DNA from: Lachnospiraceae bacterium
GTDB lineage: Bacteria; Bacillota; Clostridia; Lachnospirales; Lachnospiraceae
Direction of reading: 5' to 3'
NCBI GenBank assembly: GCA_910575005.1
Contig: CAJTCL010000010.1
Coordinates: 1 to 64,000, forward strand
DNA length: 64,000 nt
Numbering within the stretch: the first letter of the stretch is position 1; every line of letters starts with the position of its first letter. The notes below the pieces were generated by a model, which did no database searches, was not told the origin of the DNA, and worked only from the letters and a program-made list of their open reading frames with translations. Made by a program: the position numbers and the translations under genes. Positions 1 to 9,290 of this stretch are shown one piece after another.

Positions 1-56
1 GGTATGCAATCGGTACGAATCCAGAAAAACATCTGGAGCAGATTATAAATTTATAA
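1..56 (+). CDS. C-terminal end of an unidentified protein (partial)
   Basis: The window opens inside a reading frame that ends at a TAA at 54-56. The last residues read YAIGTNPEKHLEQIINL. This has ordinary coding character, and a strong terminator lies about 160 bases downstream. Too little is present to name the product, and the other two frames also stop close by, so the frame choice is an inference. Confidence 0.4.
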   Translation, partial: YAIGTNPEKHLEQIINL

Positions 57-216
57 AAATTTATTAGTTGTATGGATTTGGTCGTGAAACACATTCGTGC
101 GTTTGTCGTGATCGGCGTTCTTGAATACGTTGACATTGATGGTAAAATATGCTAATCTGTAGATCATAGAAGATTGCCAGAATCATTCTTGAATAGAAAG
201 AAAATACAGGCGACTT

Positions 217-244
217 AGAATCCTGCGCAGCAGGATTCTTTTTA
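217..244 (+). terminator. Rho-independent terminator
   Basis: A perfect 10-bp stem, AGAATCCTGC (217-226) with GCAGGATTCT (230-239), closes a three-base loop and runs into a T tract at 239-243. It lies about 160 bases after the partial gene at the window start and separates it from the peptidase gene at 359. Nothing else coding is supported between 57 and 358. Confidence 0.85.
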
Positions 245-358
245 TCATCTGATAGGATATCAGTAGGAAACAGTTTCATATTTTCTCTGATATAAAAACC
301 CCCAAGCGGGTTATGCCATTTGGCGTATTATAAGGTATAATCGAAAGGAAATAACAAT

Positions 359-3274
359 ATGGATTTAAGTAATTGTACAGCATATGAAGTGCTGCAAGAA
401 AAAAAATTGGATGATATCAAATCTACAGGCTGTCTGCTGCGTCATAAGAAGAGCGGAGCCAGAATCAGTCTGATTTCCAATGAAGATGAGAATAAGGTTT
501 TTTATATTGGTTTTCGTACTCCATCTCTAGATAGTACTGGTGCAGCACACATTCTAGAGCACTCTGTGTTGTGTGGATCCAAGAAATTTCCAGCAAAGGA
601 TCCCTTTGTGGAGCTGGTGAAAAGTTCATTGAACACATTCTTAAATGCTATGACTTATCCTGATAAAACAATTTATCCAGTGGCGAGTTGTAATGGCAAG
701 GATTTTCAAAATTTGATGGAAGTCTATCTGGATGCTGTATTCTATCCCAATATCTATCAGCACAAAGAGATTTTCTGTCAGGAGGGCTGGCATTATGAGA
801 TGGAGGATTTGCAGTCACCACTCACCGTCAATGGTGTGGTTTACAATGAGATGAAAGGCGCTTTTTCATCACCAGATGAAGTGTTAAGCAGACAAATTTT
901 GAGTACTCTCTATCCAGAGACTTCCTATGCCTATGAATCGGGTGGAGATCCAGAAGTGATTCCTGAGCTGTCTTATGAACAGTTTATGGCTTTTCATCAG
1001 AAATATTATCATCCCAGTAATTCCTATATTTACCTCTATGGTGATATGGATATGGAGGAGAAATTAAACTGGATGGATCAGGAATATCTCAGCAAATTTG
1101 AGGAGATTAAGGTTGAATCTCAGGTAAAAGAGCAGAAACCTTTTGATAAAGTGCGTGAAGTGGAAATTCCTTATCATATCGCCAGTGGAGAGCCGCTTGA
1201 GGATAATACCTACCTCTCTTATAATGTGAGCACAGGGACAATTTTAGATAAAACCTTATACGTAGCTTTTGATATTTTGGATTATGCCTTGCTCAGTGCA
1301 CCGGGCGCGCCTTTAAAGCAGGCACTTTTAGATGCCAAAATTGGAAAGGATATCATGGCTTCTTTTGACAGTTATACCTTGCAGCCAATGTTGTCTATTG
1401 TGGCTAAAAACAGCAATCTGGAACGTAAAGAAGAGTTTTTGTCAATTATTCGTAAAGTTTTGGAGGAGCAAGTTGAGCAGGGCATCAATAAGAAATCTCT
1501 GCTTGCAGGTATTAATAGTTTTGAATTTCGCTATCGGGAGGCAGATTATGGCTCCTACCCAAAAGGATTAATGTTTGGCATTAAGTGTCTAGATAGTTGG
1601 CTGTATGATGATTGTGAGCCGTTTTTGCATCTAGAAGAATTGGAGATTATTGAAAATCTAAAGCAGCAGGTAGAGAAGGGATATTTTGAAGAATTGGTGC
1701 AGAAATATCTGTTGGATAACCCTCATGCAGCAGTGGTCATTGCCAGGCCGGAATATGGACTGAATACCAGAAAAGAGGAGGCTTTGGCAAAGAAGCTTCA
1801 GGAATATAAGGAATCGCTAACCGTTGAGCAGCAACAGGAAGTGGTTGATTTTACACATCATTTAAAAAAATACCAGGAAGAGCCCTCGGCGCCAGAAGAT
1901 CTAGATAAGATTCCTACTTTGACAAGAAATGATATTAAGAAAGAGGGAGAAAAGCTCTATATCCGTGAGAAATATGCAGAAGATACACTACTTTTGTGTC
2001 ATGATGTGGATACCAATGGAATTGCTTATTTTAGTCTGATGTTTGATGTGACAACACTTCCATTAGAACAGATTCCTTATCTTGGTATTTTAAATGCTGT
2101 TTTGGGTTATGTAGATACTGCATCATACAGTTTCTCAGAGCTGGCCAATGAAATCAACCTGCATACAGGGGGGATTTTCAGCAATATTGGCATTTATCCG
2201 CATGTGCAAGAAGAGCGCATTTCTCTGAAATATGAGGTTAAGGTAAAGGTTCTCTACCATGAGATTGCAAAGGCAATGGAGCTTATTCGAGATATTTTGT
2301 GCAGCAGTAATTTCCGAAAACAAGAGCGTCTCTATGAGATCCTGGCACAGTTAAAATCAAGATTACAGATGAGCATGAGTTCCGCTGGCCATACCGTCTC
2401 TTCCATGCGTGCAATGTCCTATTTTTCGGAGAGCGCAAAATATACAGATATGACACAGGGGATTGCATTTTATCAGCTTGTAAAGGAGCTAGAAGAAAAC
2501 TTTGAACAAAAGAAAGATGCATTAAGCCAGAATTTAGAAGATCTGATGAAGCTGATCTTCTGTAAAGAAAACTTAATGCTTAGTATTGGCGCAGAACCTC
2601 AGGGAATGGAACAAGTGGAACAGGAAGTGAAACAATTGAAAGAAATCCTGCATTCTCAAGAAAAAATGCAGGAGAAAAAGTCTTTACCTCTGGAAAAGAA
2701 AAATGAGGGCTTCTTGGATGCTTCCCAGGTGCAGTATGTCTCCAGAGCTGGAAATTTCAAGCAAGCCGGCTATGAATATACGGGAACACTGCGTATCTTA
2801 AAGGTGCTTCTCAGTTATGATTATCTGTGGATCAACATTCGTGTCAAAGGCGGTGCTTATGGCTGTATGAGTGGATTTACCAGAAAAGGAGATGCTTATT
2901 TTACATCTTACCGCGATCCCAATCTGGGCAGAACCAATGAGGTATATGAAGGAATTCCAGAGTATTTGGAACAATTTACAGCCGAAGAAAAGGAAATGGC
3001 AAAATATATTATTGGTACATTTAGCAGTATCGATGCTCCCTTAACGCCAGGAAGTAAAATCGGGCGCAGTGCCACGGCATATCTCACTGGAGTGACTGAA
3101 GAAATGCTGCAAAAGGAGCGTGAGGAGATTTTGCATGCCAATCAGGAGGATATTCGCAAGCTGTCTGGCATTGTTCGATCTGTACTAAATGAAAATGCCT
3201 TTTGTGTAATTGGAAATGAAGAGAAGCTTACAGAAGAGAAAAAGCTGTTCTTGGAGTTAAAGAATCTTTATTAA
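359..3274 (+). CDS. M16C-family zinc peptidase (PreP/Cym1-like insulinase superfamily)
   Basis: A 971-residue protein of the insulinase (M16) superfamily, C subfamily, the group that holds presequence protease PreP and yeast Cym1. The inverted zinc motif HxxEH is visible as H64-ILE-H68 inside AAHILEHSVLCGS, and the conserved NEMKG segment follows near residue 165. The length fits a single polypeptide carrying the four M16 half-domains that close around short peptides. Known members degrade peptides of roughly 10-65 residues; the cellular substrate here is unknown. No signal peptide is present, so it is probably cytoplasmic. The ATG at 359 follows AAAGGAA at good spacing. It is followed 128 bases later by era. 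Confidence 0.93.
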   Translation: MDLSNCTAYEVLQEKKLDDIKSTGCLLRHKKSGARISLISNEDENKVFYIGFRTPSLDSTGAAHILEHSVLCGSKKFPAKDPFVELVKSSLNTFLNAMTYPDKTIYPVASCNGKDFQNLMEVYLDAVFYPNIYQHKEIFCQEGWHYEMEDLQSPLTVNGVVYNEMKGAFSSPDEVLSRQILSTLYPETSYAYESGGDPEVIPELSYEQFMAFHQKYYHPSNSYIYLYGDMDMEEKLNWMDQEYLSKFEEIKVESQVKEQKPFDKVREVEIPYHIASGEPLEDNTYLSYNVSTGTILDKTLYVAFDILDYALLSAPGAPLKQALLDAKIGKDIMASFDSYTLQPMLSIVAKNSNLERKEEFLSIIRKVLEEQVEQGINKKSLLAGINSFEFRYREADYGSYPKGLMFGIKCLDSWLYDDCEPFLHLEELEIIENLKQQVEKGYFEELVQKYLLDNPHAAVVIARPEYGLNTRKEEALAKKLQEYKESLTVEQQQEVVDFTHHLKKYQEEPSAPEDLDKIPTLTRNDIKKEGEKLYIREKYAEDTLLLCHDVDTNGIAYFSLMFDVTTLPLEQIPYLGILNAVLGYVDTASYSFSELANEINLHTGGIFSNIGIYPHVQEERISLKYEVKVKVLYHEIAKAMELIRDILCSSNFRKQERLYEILAQLKSRLQMSMSSAGHTVSSMRAMSYFSESAKYTDMTQGIAFYQLVKELEENFEQKKDALSQNLEDLMKLIFCKENLMLSIGAEPQGMEQVEQEVKQLKEILHSQEKMQEKKSLPLEKKNEGFLDASQVQYVSRAGNFKQAGYEYTGTLRILKVLLSYDYLWINIRVKGGAYGCMSGFTRKGDAYFTSYRDPNLGRTNEVYEGIPEYLEQFTAEEKEMAKYIIGTFSSIDAPLTPGSKIGRSATAYLTGVTEEMLQKEREEILHANQEDIRKLSGIVRSVLNENAFCVIGNEEKLTEEKKLFLELKNLY

Positions 3275-3286
3275 GAGCCAAAGGAG

Positions 3287-3390
3287 AAAGGGTGAAAGAA
3301 AAAAGAAGGAAAGGATAAAATGCAAACACAGATCTTTCACCCTTTGTGTTTGCGCCTCAAACTGAAAATGTTTGTATTTTTACTTGAGGC
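3287..3390 (+). promoter_or_regulatory. Nested and competing hairpins upstream of era
   Basis: Three pairings crowd the 128-bp gap before era. A 13-bp perfect inverted repeat pairs AAAGGGTGAAAGA (3287-3299) with TCTTTCACCCTTT (3333-3345). GCAAACACA (3322-3330) pairs with TGTGTTTGC (3345-3353). GCCTCAA (3354-3360) pairs with TTGAGGC (3384-3390), which contains the only GAGG upstream of the era start. The first two pairings cannot form together as simple nested stems because the arms interleave. No T tract follows, so this is not an ordinary terminator. It may control era translation or be an RNA processing site; both are inferences. Confidence 0.55.
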
Positions 3391-3402
3391 TTGGTTCAAA
3401 CT

Positions 3403-4314
3403 ATGGAAGCAAATTTTAAGTCTGGTTTTGTGACCTTGATTGGAAGGCCCAATGTGGGCAAGTCCACATTAATGAATCGTTTGATTGGCCAGAAAATAGC
3501 AATTACTTCTAAAAAACCTCAGACTACCCGCAACCGGATTCAGACAGTATATACCGATGAGGAACGTGGACAGATTGTATTCTTGGACACACCTGGCATT
3601 CACAAAGCCAAGAATAAATTGGGAGAATACATGGTCAATGCGGCTGAGCGCACGTTGAATGAAGTGGATGTAGTACTCTGGTTGGTGGAACCCAGCAATT
3701 TTATTGGTGCTGGAGAACGGCATATTTTAGAAAAATTAAAAAAGGTGAATACGCCAGTTATTTTGATTATCAATAAGACAGATACCGTTAAAAAAGAGCA
3801 AATTTTTGGTTTTATTGATACTTACCGCAAAGAATATGATTTTGCAGAGATTGTACCTCTCTCAGCATTGAGAGGGGAAAATACAGAGATTTTGCCGGAA
3901 TTGATATTTAAATATCTTCCTTATGGTCCAATGTTTTTTGATGCTGATACCGTGACAGATCAACCAGAGCGTCAGATTGTAGCAGAGATCATACGGGAGA
4001 AATCTCTCCATGCACTGCAGGAAGAGATTCCTCATGGTATTGCCGTAGTGATTGATCGCATGAGGGAGCGTGAAAAGGGAGGAATTACAGATATTGAGGC
4101 TACGATTATCTGTGAGCGTGATTCCCACAAAGGAATTATTATTGGCAAAGGCGGCAGTATGCTCAAGAAAATTGGCACCAACGCCCGCTTTGAGATAGAA
4201 CGCCTTTTGGAGTGCCAGGTTCATTTAAAGCTCTGGGTTAAGGTTAAGAAGGACTGGAGAGACAGTGAATTTTTACTGAAGAATTTTGGTTACCAGGAGG
4301 AAAAGGAATATTAG
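3403..4314 (+). CDS. era: GTPase Era
   Basis: Era is a ribosome assembly GTPase that binds the 3' end of 16S rRNA. From the ATG at 3403 the protein is 303 residues. It shows the G1 motif GRPNVGKS (about residues 14-21), the G3 motif DTPG near residue 60, the G4 motif NKTD and G5 SAL, followed by a C-terminal KH domain with IIGKGGSMLKKIG. I prefer the ATG at 3403 because it gives the family N-terminus (MEANFKSGF). A TTG at 3391 is in frame, but it lies only two bases after the GAGG. The RBS is itself in a predicted hairpin. The neighbours YqzL-like and recO match the conserved Firmicutes order. Confidence 0.97.
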   Translation: MEANFKSGFVTLIGRPNVGKSTLMNRLIGQKIAITSKKPQTTRNRIQTVYTDEERGQIVFLDTPGIHKAKNKLGEYMVNAAERTLNEVDVVLWLVEPSNFIGAGERHILEKLKKVNTPVILIINKTDTVKKEQIFGFIDTYRKEYDFAEIVPLSALRGENTEILPELIFKYLPYGPMFFDADTVTDQPERQIVAEIIREKSLHALQEEIPHGIAVVIDRMREREKGGITDIEATIICERDSHKGIIIGKGGSMLKKIGTNARFEIERLLECQVHLKLWVKVKKDWRDSEFLLKNFGYQEEKEY

Positions 4315-4591
4315 TACACGAATAGTAAATAAGGTACATATTTACTTGTCAAATTGTCCAGTTACTGTGTTGGAAAATCAAACAATAATCATCAAGTATC
4401 TGAATAATTATCTTGCGTGAGTATATCAAAAGATTCAATTTTGTTGTACTAGATTATGGAAGCATGAAACATTTCTGCCATATTTTTGTCAGTATAAGAG
4501 CATGTGAACGGGAAACCCTAATAAGGATAACACTGTGTTAAGTTGTTTAAAGTTAATACAGCAGAGAAACAGAAGAACAGGGGGAATCCGC

Positions 4592-4807
4592 ATGATTGAG
4601 CAGGAATGGATGAAATTTGCAAGTACAGGAAGTGTGAAAGATTATTTAAACTATAAGAGCCATCAGGAAGCAGAAGGGATCTATGGAGATGCCACAAGCT
4701 CCATGCTGGCGGGCAGGAACAGCACAGGCAGGAGTGTGAACGGATATGGGGCAAGCCATAGAGCTGACGGGTATGGTGTTGTCAGCAATCCCAGTGGGGG
4801 AATATGA
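4592..4807 (+). CDS. yqzL: YqzL-like small protein
   Basis: A 71-residue reading frame starting at the ATG at 4592, behind AGGGGGAA. It opens MIEQEWMKFASTGSVKDYLNYK, cut here to the family hallmark W..F..TGS...YL.YK seen in YqzL, which sits between era and recO in Bacillus and many Clostridia. The usual protein is about 47 residues. This one runs on with a Gly/Ser-rich tail and overlaps the start of recO by 62 bases in another frame. The function of the family is unknown. Position and N-terminus make the assignment likely. The 277 bases between era and this gene show no clear promoter or hairpin. Confidence 0.7.
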   Translation: MIEQEWMKFASTGSVKDYLNYKSHQEAEGIYGDATSSMLAGRNSTGRSVNGYGASHRADGYGVVSNPSGGI

Positions 4808-5510
4808 CAAAAGAATAACACTTTTGACGAAGGAGAGAGGAAAAATTGCCGCTTTTGCACGTGGGGCCAGGCGTCCAAACAATCCGCTGATGGCGGCAAG
4901 CAATCCTTTTTCTTTTGGAAAATTTCAAGCTTATGAAGGACGAAGTTCTTATACTGTGGTAAAAGCAGAGATTTCTAATTATTTTCGTGAACTGGCCCTG
5001 GATATGGAAGGTGCCTGTTATGGGTTTTATTTTATGGAAATAGCAGATTATTATACAAGAGAAAATATTGAAGAGATACATATGCTAAAACTTCTCTATC
5101 AGTCTCTGCGGGCATTGGAGAAAATAAGTCTTGATAATCGACTGGTGCGGCGAATTTTTGAATTAAAAACAATGGTGGTTAATGGGGAATATCCCAATGT
5201 GTTTTCTTGCATGAAATGTAAAAATGAAGATCATTTAGAGTATTTTCATGTCAATAGTGGCGGAACGCTCTGCGGAAAATGTGGGAAAACAGCACAAGCA
5301 TTGCATTTAGATCCGTCCACACTCTATACACTTCAGTATATTATTACGGCCAAGATTGAAAAATTGTATACTTTTGCTGTATCAGAGGAAGTGTTAGTGA
5401 ATTTGGAACAGATTTTGGATAGTTATATGAGGTATTATATAGACCAGAAGTTTCATGCCCTAGAGGTATTAGAAGAAAATCAAGGGTTTGCATTAAAGTT
5501 CGGCCTATGA
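4746..5510 (+). CDS. recO: DNA repair protein RecO
   Basis: RecO (254 residues) loads RecA on SSB-coated single-stranded DNA in the RecFOR pathway. The N-terminal OB-fold begins MGQAIELTGMVLSAIPVGEYD. The C-terminal part carries a zinc ribbon with C155/C158 and C176/C179 (SCMKC and LCGKC). The ATG at 4746 lies inside the 3' part of the YqzL-like gene, so translation of the two is probably coupled. GGAG at 4731-4734 is the likely ribosome binding site. The era-yqzL-recO order supports the call. Confidence 0.95.
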   Translation: MGQAIELTGMVLSAIPVGEYDKRITLLTKERGKIAAFARGARRPNNPLMAASNPFSFGKFQAYEGRSSYTVVKAEISNYFRELALDMEGACYGFYFMEIADYYTRENIEEIHMLKLLYQSLRALEKISLDNRLVRRIFELKTMVVNGEYPNVFSCMKCKNEDHLEYFHVNSGGTLCGKCGKTAQALHLDPSTLYTLQYIITAKIEKLYTFAVSEEVLVNLEQILDSYMRYYIDQKFHALEVLEENQGFALKFGL

Positions 5511-5516
5511 AAATAG

Positions 5517-5545
5517 TTGCAATAGATTATGGAAAAGGTTATAAT
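5517..5545 (+). promoter_or_regulatory. Sigma-A promoter for the lipoprotein/glyQS transcript
   Basis: TTGCAA (5517-5522), a 17-base spacer and TATAAT (5540-5545) form a near-consensus housekeeping promoter about 40 bases upstream of the ATG at 5584. It starts directly after the recO stop codon. Confidence 0.8.
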
Positions 5546-5583
5546 ATTTTAGATTCACGATAAGACTTTGGAGGAGGTTGCTT

Positions 5584-6204
5584 ATGAAAAAAATAATTTC
5601 CATCAGTCTGGTTTGTCTGTTGATGGCCGGATTATTCAGCGCATGCGGAAAATCTTTGGAAGCAGACCGTGATACTGTTTACGTACAGAAAAAAGGTACC
5701 GTAATCGGTGCAGCTATTGCGGATTTTGACAAGGATTATTATGACCAGGAAGAGCTGAAAGCATTTGCTGAAGAAAAAGTGGAAGCTTATCAGAAGGAGC
5801 ATGGGAAAGACAGTGTGAAAATTGATGAGTTCTCCGTAGAGGAGAAAGTTGCAAAACTTTATATGAAATATGCAAGTTGTGAGGACTATCAGTCGTTTAA
5901 TGAAGTGACTTTGTTCTCAGGTACAATCCCACAGGCATTGGCGGCAGGCTATGACTTTAATACAGGATTTACCGAAATCAAAGATGGCAAGGCTGCCGGA
6001 GCAGTAGACAATAAGACGATCGTTGATACAGACTACAAGGTGGTGATTCTCAGCGAAAAGGTAGATGTTAAGGTGGATGGTACGATATTGTATATGTCTT
6101 CGGATTATACCACATTAAAATCAAAGGATACGGTAACTGTGCAGCTCCCTGAAGATGCCGGAGATGGAGAAGAATTGTCTCTGGTTTATGTTGTTTATAA
6201 GTAA
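5584..6204 (+). CDS. Predicted lipoprotein of unknown function
   Basis: A 206-residue protein with a type II signal peptide: a short KK-containing N-region, a hydrophobic stretch and the lipobox LFSAC, so the mature protein would begin at the Cys near residue 21 and be anchored to the outer face of the membrane. The rest is soluble, with alternating charged segments and several beta-prone stretches. I do not recognise a domain. The ATG at 5584 sits seven bases after GGAGGA; a TTG two codons earlier is less likely. It has its own promoter and lies 44 bases ahead of glyQS, so the two may share a transcript. Confidence 0.8.
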   Translation: MKKIISISLVCLLMAGLFSACGKSLEADRDTVYVQKKGTVIGAAIADFDKDYYDQEELKAFAEEKVEAYQKEHGKDSVKIDEFSVEEKVAKLYMKYASCEDYQSFNEVTLFSGTIPQALAAGYDFNTGFTEIKDGKAAGAVDNKTIVDTDYKVVILSEKVDVKVDGTILYMSSDYTTLKSKDTVTVQLPEDAGDGEELSLVYVVYK

Positions 6205-6248
6205 GATATCCCACAATTATTTGGGAATAAAATGAAAGAGGTAACATT

Positions 6249-7646
6249 ATGGAAAAAACAATGGAAAAAATTGTAGCCTTGGCCAAAGCAAGGGGATTTG
6301 TATACCCTGGCTCTGAGATCTATGGCGGACTAGCCAATACCTGGGATTATGGCAATCTGGGGGTTGAGCTTAAAAATAATGTCAAGAAGGCATGGTGGCA
6401 AAAATTTGTGATGGAGAATCCATACAATGTGGGGGTTGACTGTGCGATTTTAATGAATCCACAGACTTGGGTAGCTTCTGGACATTTGGGAGGGTTTTCT
6501 GATCCGCTGATGGATTGTAAAGAATGTCATGAGCGTTTCCGCGCAGATAAGATTATTGAGGATTTTGCTGAGGAAAAAGGTATGAAGCTGGAATCTTCTG
6601 TGGATGGCTGGAGTCAGGAAGAGATGCATCAGTTTATTGAGGATAATCAAATTCCTTGTCCAACTTGTGGAAAACATAATTTTACAGATATCCGCCAATT
6701 TAACCTGATGTTTAAAACGTTTCAGGGCGTCACTGAGGATGCCAAAAATACGGTGTACTTAAGACCAGAGACCGCACAGGGAATTTTTGTGAATTTTAAA
6801 AATGTACAGAGGACTTCCCGCAAAAAGATTCCGTTTGGCATTGCACAGATTGGAAAGTCTTTCCGTAATGAGATTACGCCAGGTAATTTTACATTCCGTA
6901 CCAGAGAATTTGAGCAGATGGAACTGGAATTTTTCTGTGAACCAGGTACCGACTTGGAGTGGTTCCAGTATTGGAGAGGTTTTTGTCGTGATTGGCTTCT
7001 CTCTTTGGGTATGAAAGAGGAGGAACTGCGTCTGCGTGACCACGATCCGGCAGAGCTGGCATTTTACAGCAAAGCCACCACAGACTTTGAGTTTTTATTT
7101 CCATTTGGCTGGGGAGAACTGTGGGGAATTGCCGATCGTACTGACTATGATCTCACGCAGCATCAGAATACTTCTGGTCAAGATATGGGATATTTTGATG
7201 ATGAGAAGAAGGAAAAATACATTCCGTATGTCATTGAGCCGTCTTTGGGTGCGGACCGCGTAGTGCTTGCTTTTCTATGTGCTGCCTATGATGAGGAGAA
7301 TCTGGGTACTGAGGATAAACCGGATATGAGGACTGTGCTTCATTTTCATCCGGCGCTTGCTCCGGTGAAAATTGGTGTGCTGCCGCTCTCTAAGAAATTA
7401 AATGAGGGTGCCGAAAAGATTTTTGCACAGTTGTCTAAGAAATATAACTGTGAGTTTGATGACAGGGGAAATATTGGAAAGCGTTACCGCAGGCAGGATG
7501 AAATCGGAACACCATTCTGTGTTACATACGATTTTGATTCTGAAAATGATGCCGCAGTGACTGTGCGCGACCGTGACAGCATGGAACAGGAGCGTATCAA
7601 GATCAAGGATTTGGAGGCATATTTTAGGGATAAATTTGATTTTTAA
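6249..7646 (+). CDS. glyQS: Glycyl-tRNA synthetase, single-chain dimeric type
   Basis: Class II aminoacyl-tRNA synthetase charging tRNA-Gly, of the archaeal/eukaryal-like alpha2 type common in Firmicutes. The 465-residue protein opens with [23 protein letters not shown]. It contains a zinc-binding region (CKECH and CPTCG), motif 2 ([21 protein letters not shown] in the middle, given here by its key residues R-E-F-E-Q-M-E) and motif 3 ([14 protein letters not shown]), then an anticodon-binding domain. No T-box fits the 44-base upstream gap, unlike many Firmicutes glyQS genes. Length is normal. Confidence 0.97.
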   Translation: MEKTMEKIVALAKARGFVYPGSEIYGGLANTWDYGNLGVELKNNVKKAWWQKFVMENPYNVGVDCAILMNPQTWVASGHLGGFSDPLMDCKECHERFRADKIIEDFAEEKGMKLESSVDGWSQEEMHQFIEDNQIPCPTCGKHNFTDIRQFNLMFKTFQGVTEDAKNTVYLRPETAQGIFVNFKNVQRTSRKKIPFGIAQIGKSFRNEITPGNFTFRTREFEQMELEFFCEPGTDLEWFQYWRGFCRDWLLSLGMKEEELRLRDHDPAELAFYSKATTDFEFLFPFGWGELWGIADRTDYDLTQHQNTSGQDMGYFDDEKKEKYIPYVIEPSLGADRVVLAFLCAAYDEENLGTEDKPDMRTVLHFHPALAPVKIGVLPLSKKLNEGAEKIFAQLSKKYNCEFDDRGNIGKRYRRQDEIGTPFCVTYDFDSENDAAVTVRDRDSMEQERIKIKDLEAYFRDKFDF

Positions 7647-7688
7647 GAGAATGTAAGCAAAACGGAACATGGAGAAGGAGGCGGGGCG

Positions 7689-9290
7689 ATGAAACTTGAG
7701 TTTTTAGGGGCGGCTCATGAAGTTACAGGAAGCTGTCACTATCTGAAAATCGGTGACATCAACCTTTTGGTTGATTGTGGTATGGAACAGGGCGCAGATT
7801 TGTATGTCAATCAGGAGATACCAGTGAATGCAACGCAAATTGATTTTGTATTGGTAACACATGCGCATATTGACCATTCAGGGCTTCTGCCCTTGTTGTA
7901 CAGCCACGGATTTCGGGGAAGCATCTATGCAACCAAGGCGACGACAGAGCTTTGTAACATTATGCTGAAGGATTCCGCGCATATTCAGATGTTTGAGGCT
8001 GAGTGGAAGAACCGCAAGGCCCGCCGTGCAGGAAAACCGCTGGTAGAACCTATGTACAATATGGAGGATGCGCAAGGGGTACTCACACATTTTATTCCCT
8101 GTGAGTATGAGGAGAAGATTACGCTCTGTCCTGAAGTGACAATTCGTTTTATTGATGCTGGACATCTACTGGGTTCTTCTAGTATAGAGGTGTGGGCTGA
8201 CGAGGGAGAAGATCAGGTGAAACTGGTATTTTCAGGTGATATTGGACCTGGTGACAGGCCTTTGATTCGTGATCCACAGTACATAAAAGAAGCAGATTAT
8301 GTGGTGATGGAGTCTACTTATGGAGACAGAATGCGCAAGCACCCGCCAGATTATGCCACAGAACTGGCAAAGGTCTGCCATGAGACTTTTACCAGAGGGG
8401 GAAATGTGGTGATTCCTGCATTTTCAGTAGGAAGAACGCAAGAAATGTTGTTTTTTTTGAGAAAGATCAAAACAGAAAATATGCTGCCTGAATTTGCAGA
8501 TTTTGAAGTCTATATTGACAGTCCTCTGGCAGTGGAGGCTACCAATATTTTTCATAAAAATGTCAGAGAGTGTTTTCGGGAACGAGCGTTACAACTGATT
8601 GAAAAGGGCATCAATCCCATTAGTTTTCCAGGATTGAAGATTGCTGTTACAAGTGACGAATCTAAGATGATCAATTTTATTCAAAAACCGATTGTCATTA
8701 TCTCTGCCTCTGGTATGTGTGAAGCTGGAAGAATCCGCCATCATTTAAAACATAATTTATGGCGGGCAGATTCAACAATTCTTTTTGTGGGCTATCAGGT
8801 GCCAGGAACGTTGGGCAATCATCTGCTGGACGGAGCCAAAGAGGTCAGGTTATTTGGGGAAACCATTGAAGTACGTGCACGAATTGCCAATCTTGCCGGA
8901 ATCAGCGGCCATGCTGACCAGGAACATCTGTTAAATTGGGTCAAAGCTTTTGGTCATTCACCGAAACGAGTTTTTGTTGTACATGGTCAGGACAGTGTCT
9001 GTGATGTCTTTGCTGATCTTGTGGAAAAAGAGACAGGTATTCAGACTTCAGCGCCTTACAGTGGGGATATCTATGATCTGAAGGCCAATACCTGTATTGC
9101 CAAAGGCAGCCGAGAACGTGTAGTAAAGAAAAAGAAGGATTCTCGTGTGGTTTCCAATGTATTTGCAAGGCTTGTGGCGGCGGGAGAACGTCTTTTAGCT
9201 GTGATCCGCAAATCAGAGGGGCGTCCCAACAAAGAATTGGGCAAGTTTGCAGATCAGATCAATTCCCTCTGTGATAAGTGGGACCAATAG
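7689..9290 (+). CDS. MBL-fold hydrolase with beta-CASP and RMMBL domains (putative RNase)
   Basis: A 533-residue protein with the metallo-beta-lactamase signature HAHIDHSG near residue 58 and a downstream GHLLGSSS metal-ligand segment, an inserted beta-CASP domain, and the C-terminal RMMBL motif with SGHADQ. This architecture is shared with CPSF73 and bacterial exo/endoribonucleases of the YmdB/YsdB-like COG1236 group, so an RNA processing role is likely, though the substrate is unknown. The ATG at 7689 follows GGAGGCGGGG. Its last 32 bases overlap the convergent sigG gene. Confidence 0.88.
   Translation: MKLEFLGAAHEVTGSCHYLKIGDINLLVDCGMEQGADLYVNQEIPVNATQIDFVLVTHAHIDHSGLLPLLYSHGFRGSIYATKATTELCNIMLKDSAHIQMFEAEWKNRKARRAGKPLVEPMYNMEDAQGVLTHFIPCEYEEKITLCPEVTIRFIDAGHLLGSSSIEVWADEGEDQVKLVFSGDIGPGDRPLIRDPQYIKEADYVVMESTYGDRMRKHPPDYATELAKVCHETFTRGGNVVIPAFSVGRTQEMLFFLRKIKTENMLPEFADFEVYIDSPLAVEATNIFHKNVRECFRERALQLIEKGINPISFPGLKIAVTSDESKMINFIQKPIVIISASGMCEAGRIRHHLKHNLWRADSTILFVGYQVPGTLGNHLLDGAKEVRLFGETIEVRARIANLAGISGHADQEHLLNWVKAFGHSPKRVFVVHGQDSVCDVFADLVEKETGIQTSAPYSGDIYDLKANTCIAKGSRERVVKKKKDSRVVSNVFARLVAAGERLLAVIRKSEGRPNKELGKFADQINSLCDKWDQ

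Noticed and set aside
64-279. 71-residue minus-strand frame
   Set aside because: It runs through a perfect terminator hairpin and has no ribosome binding site.
336-341. TATAAT as promoter for the M16C gene
   Set aside because: No usable -35 at the right spacing, and a transcript starting there would begin inside the ribosome binding site.
6205-6248. T-box riboswitch before glyQS
   Set aside because: Only 44 bases are available and no specifier or antiterminator is seen.
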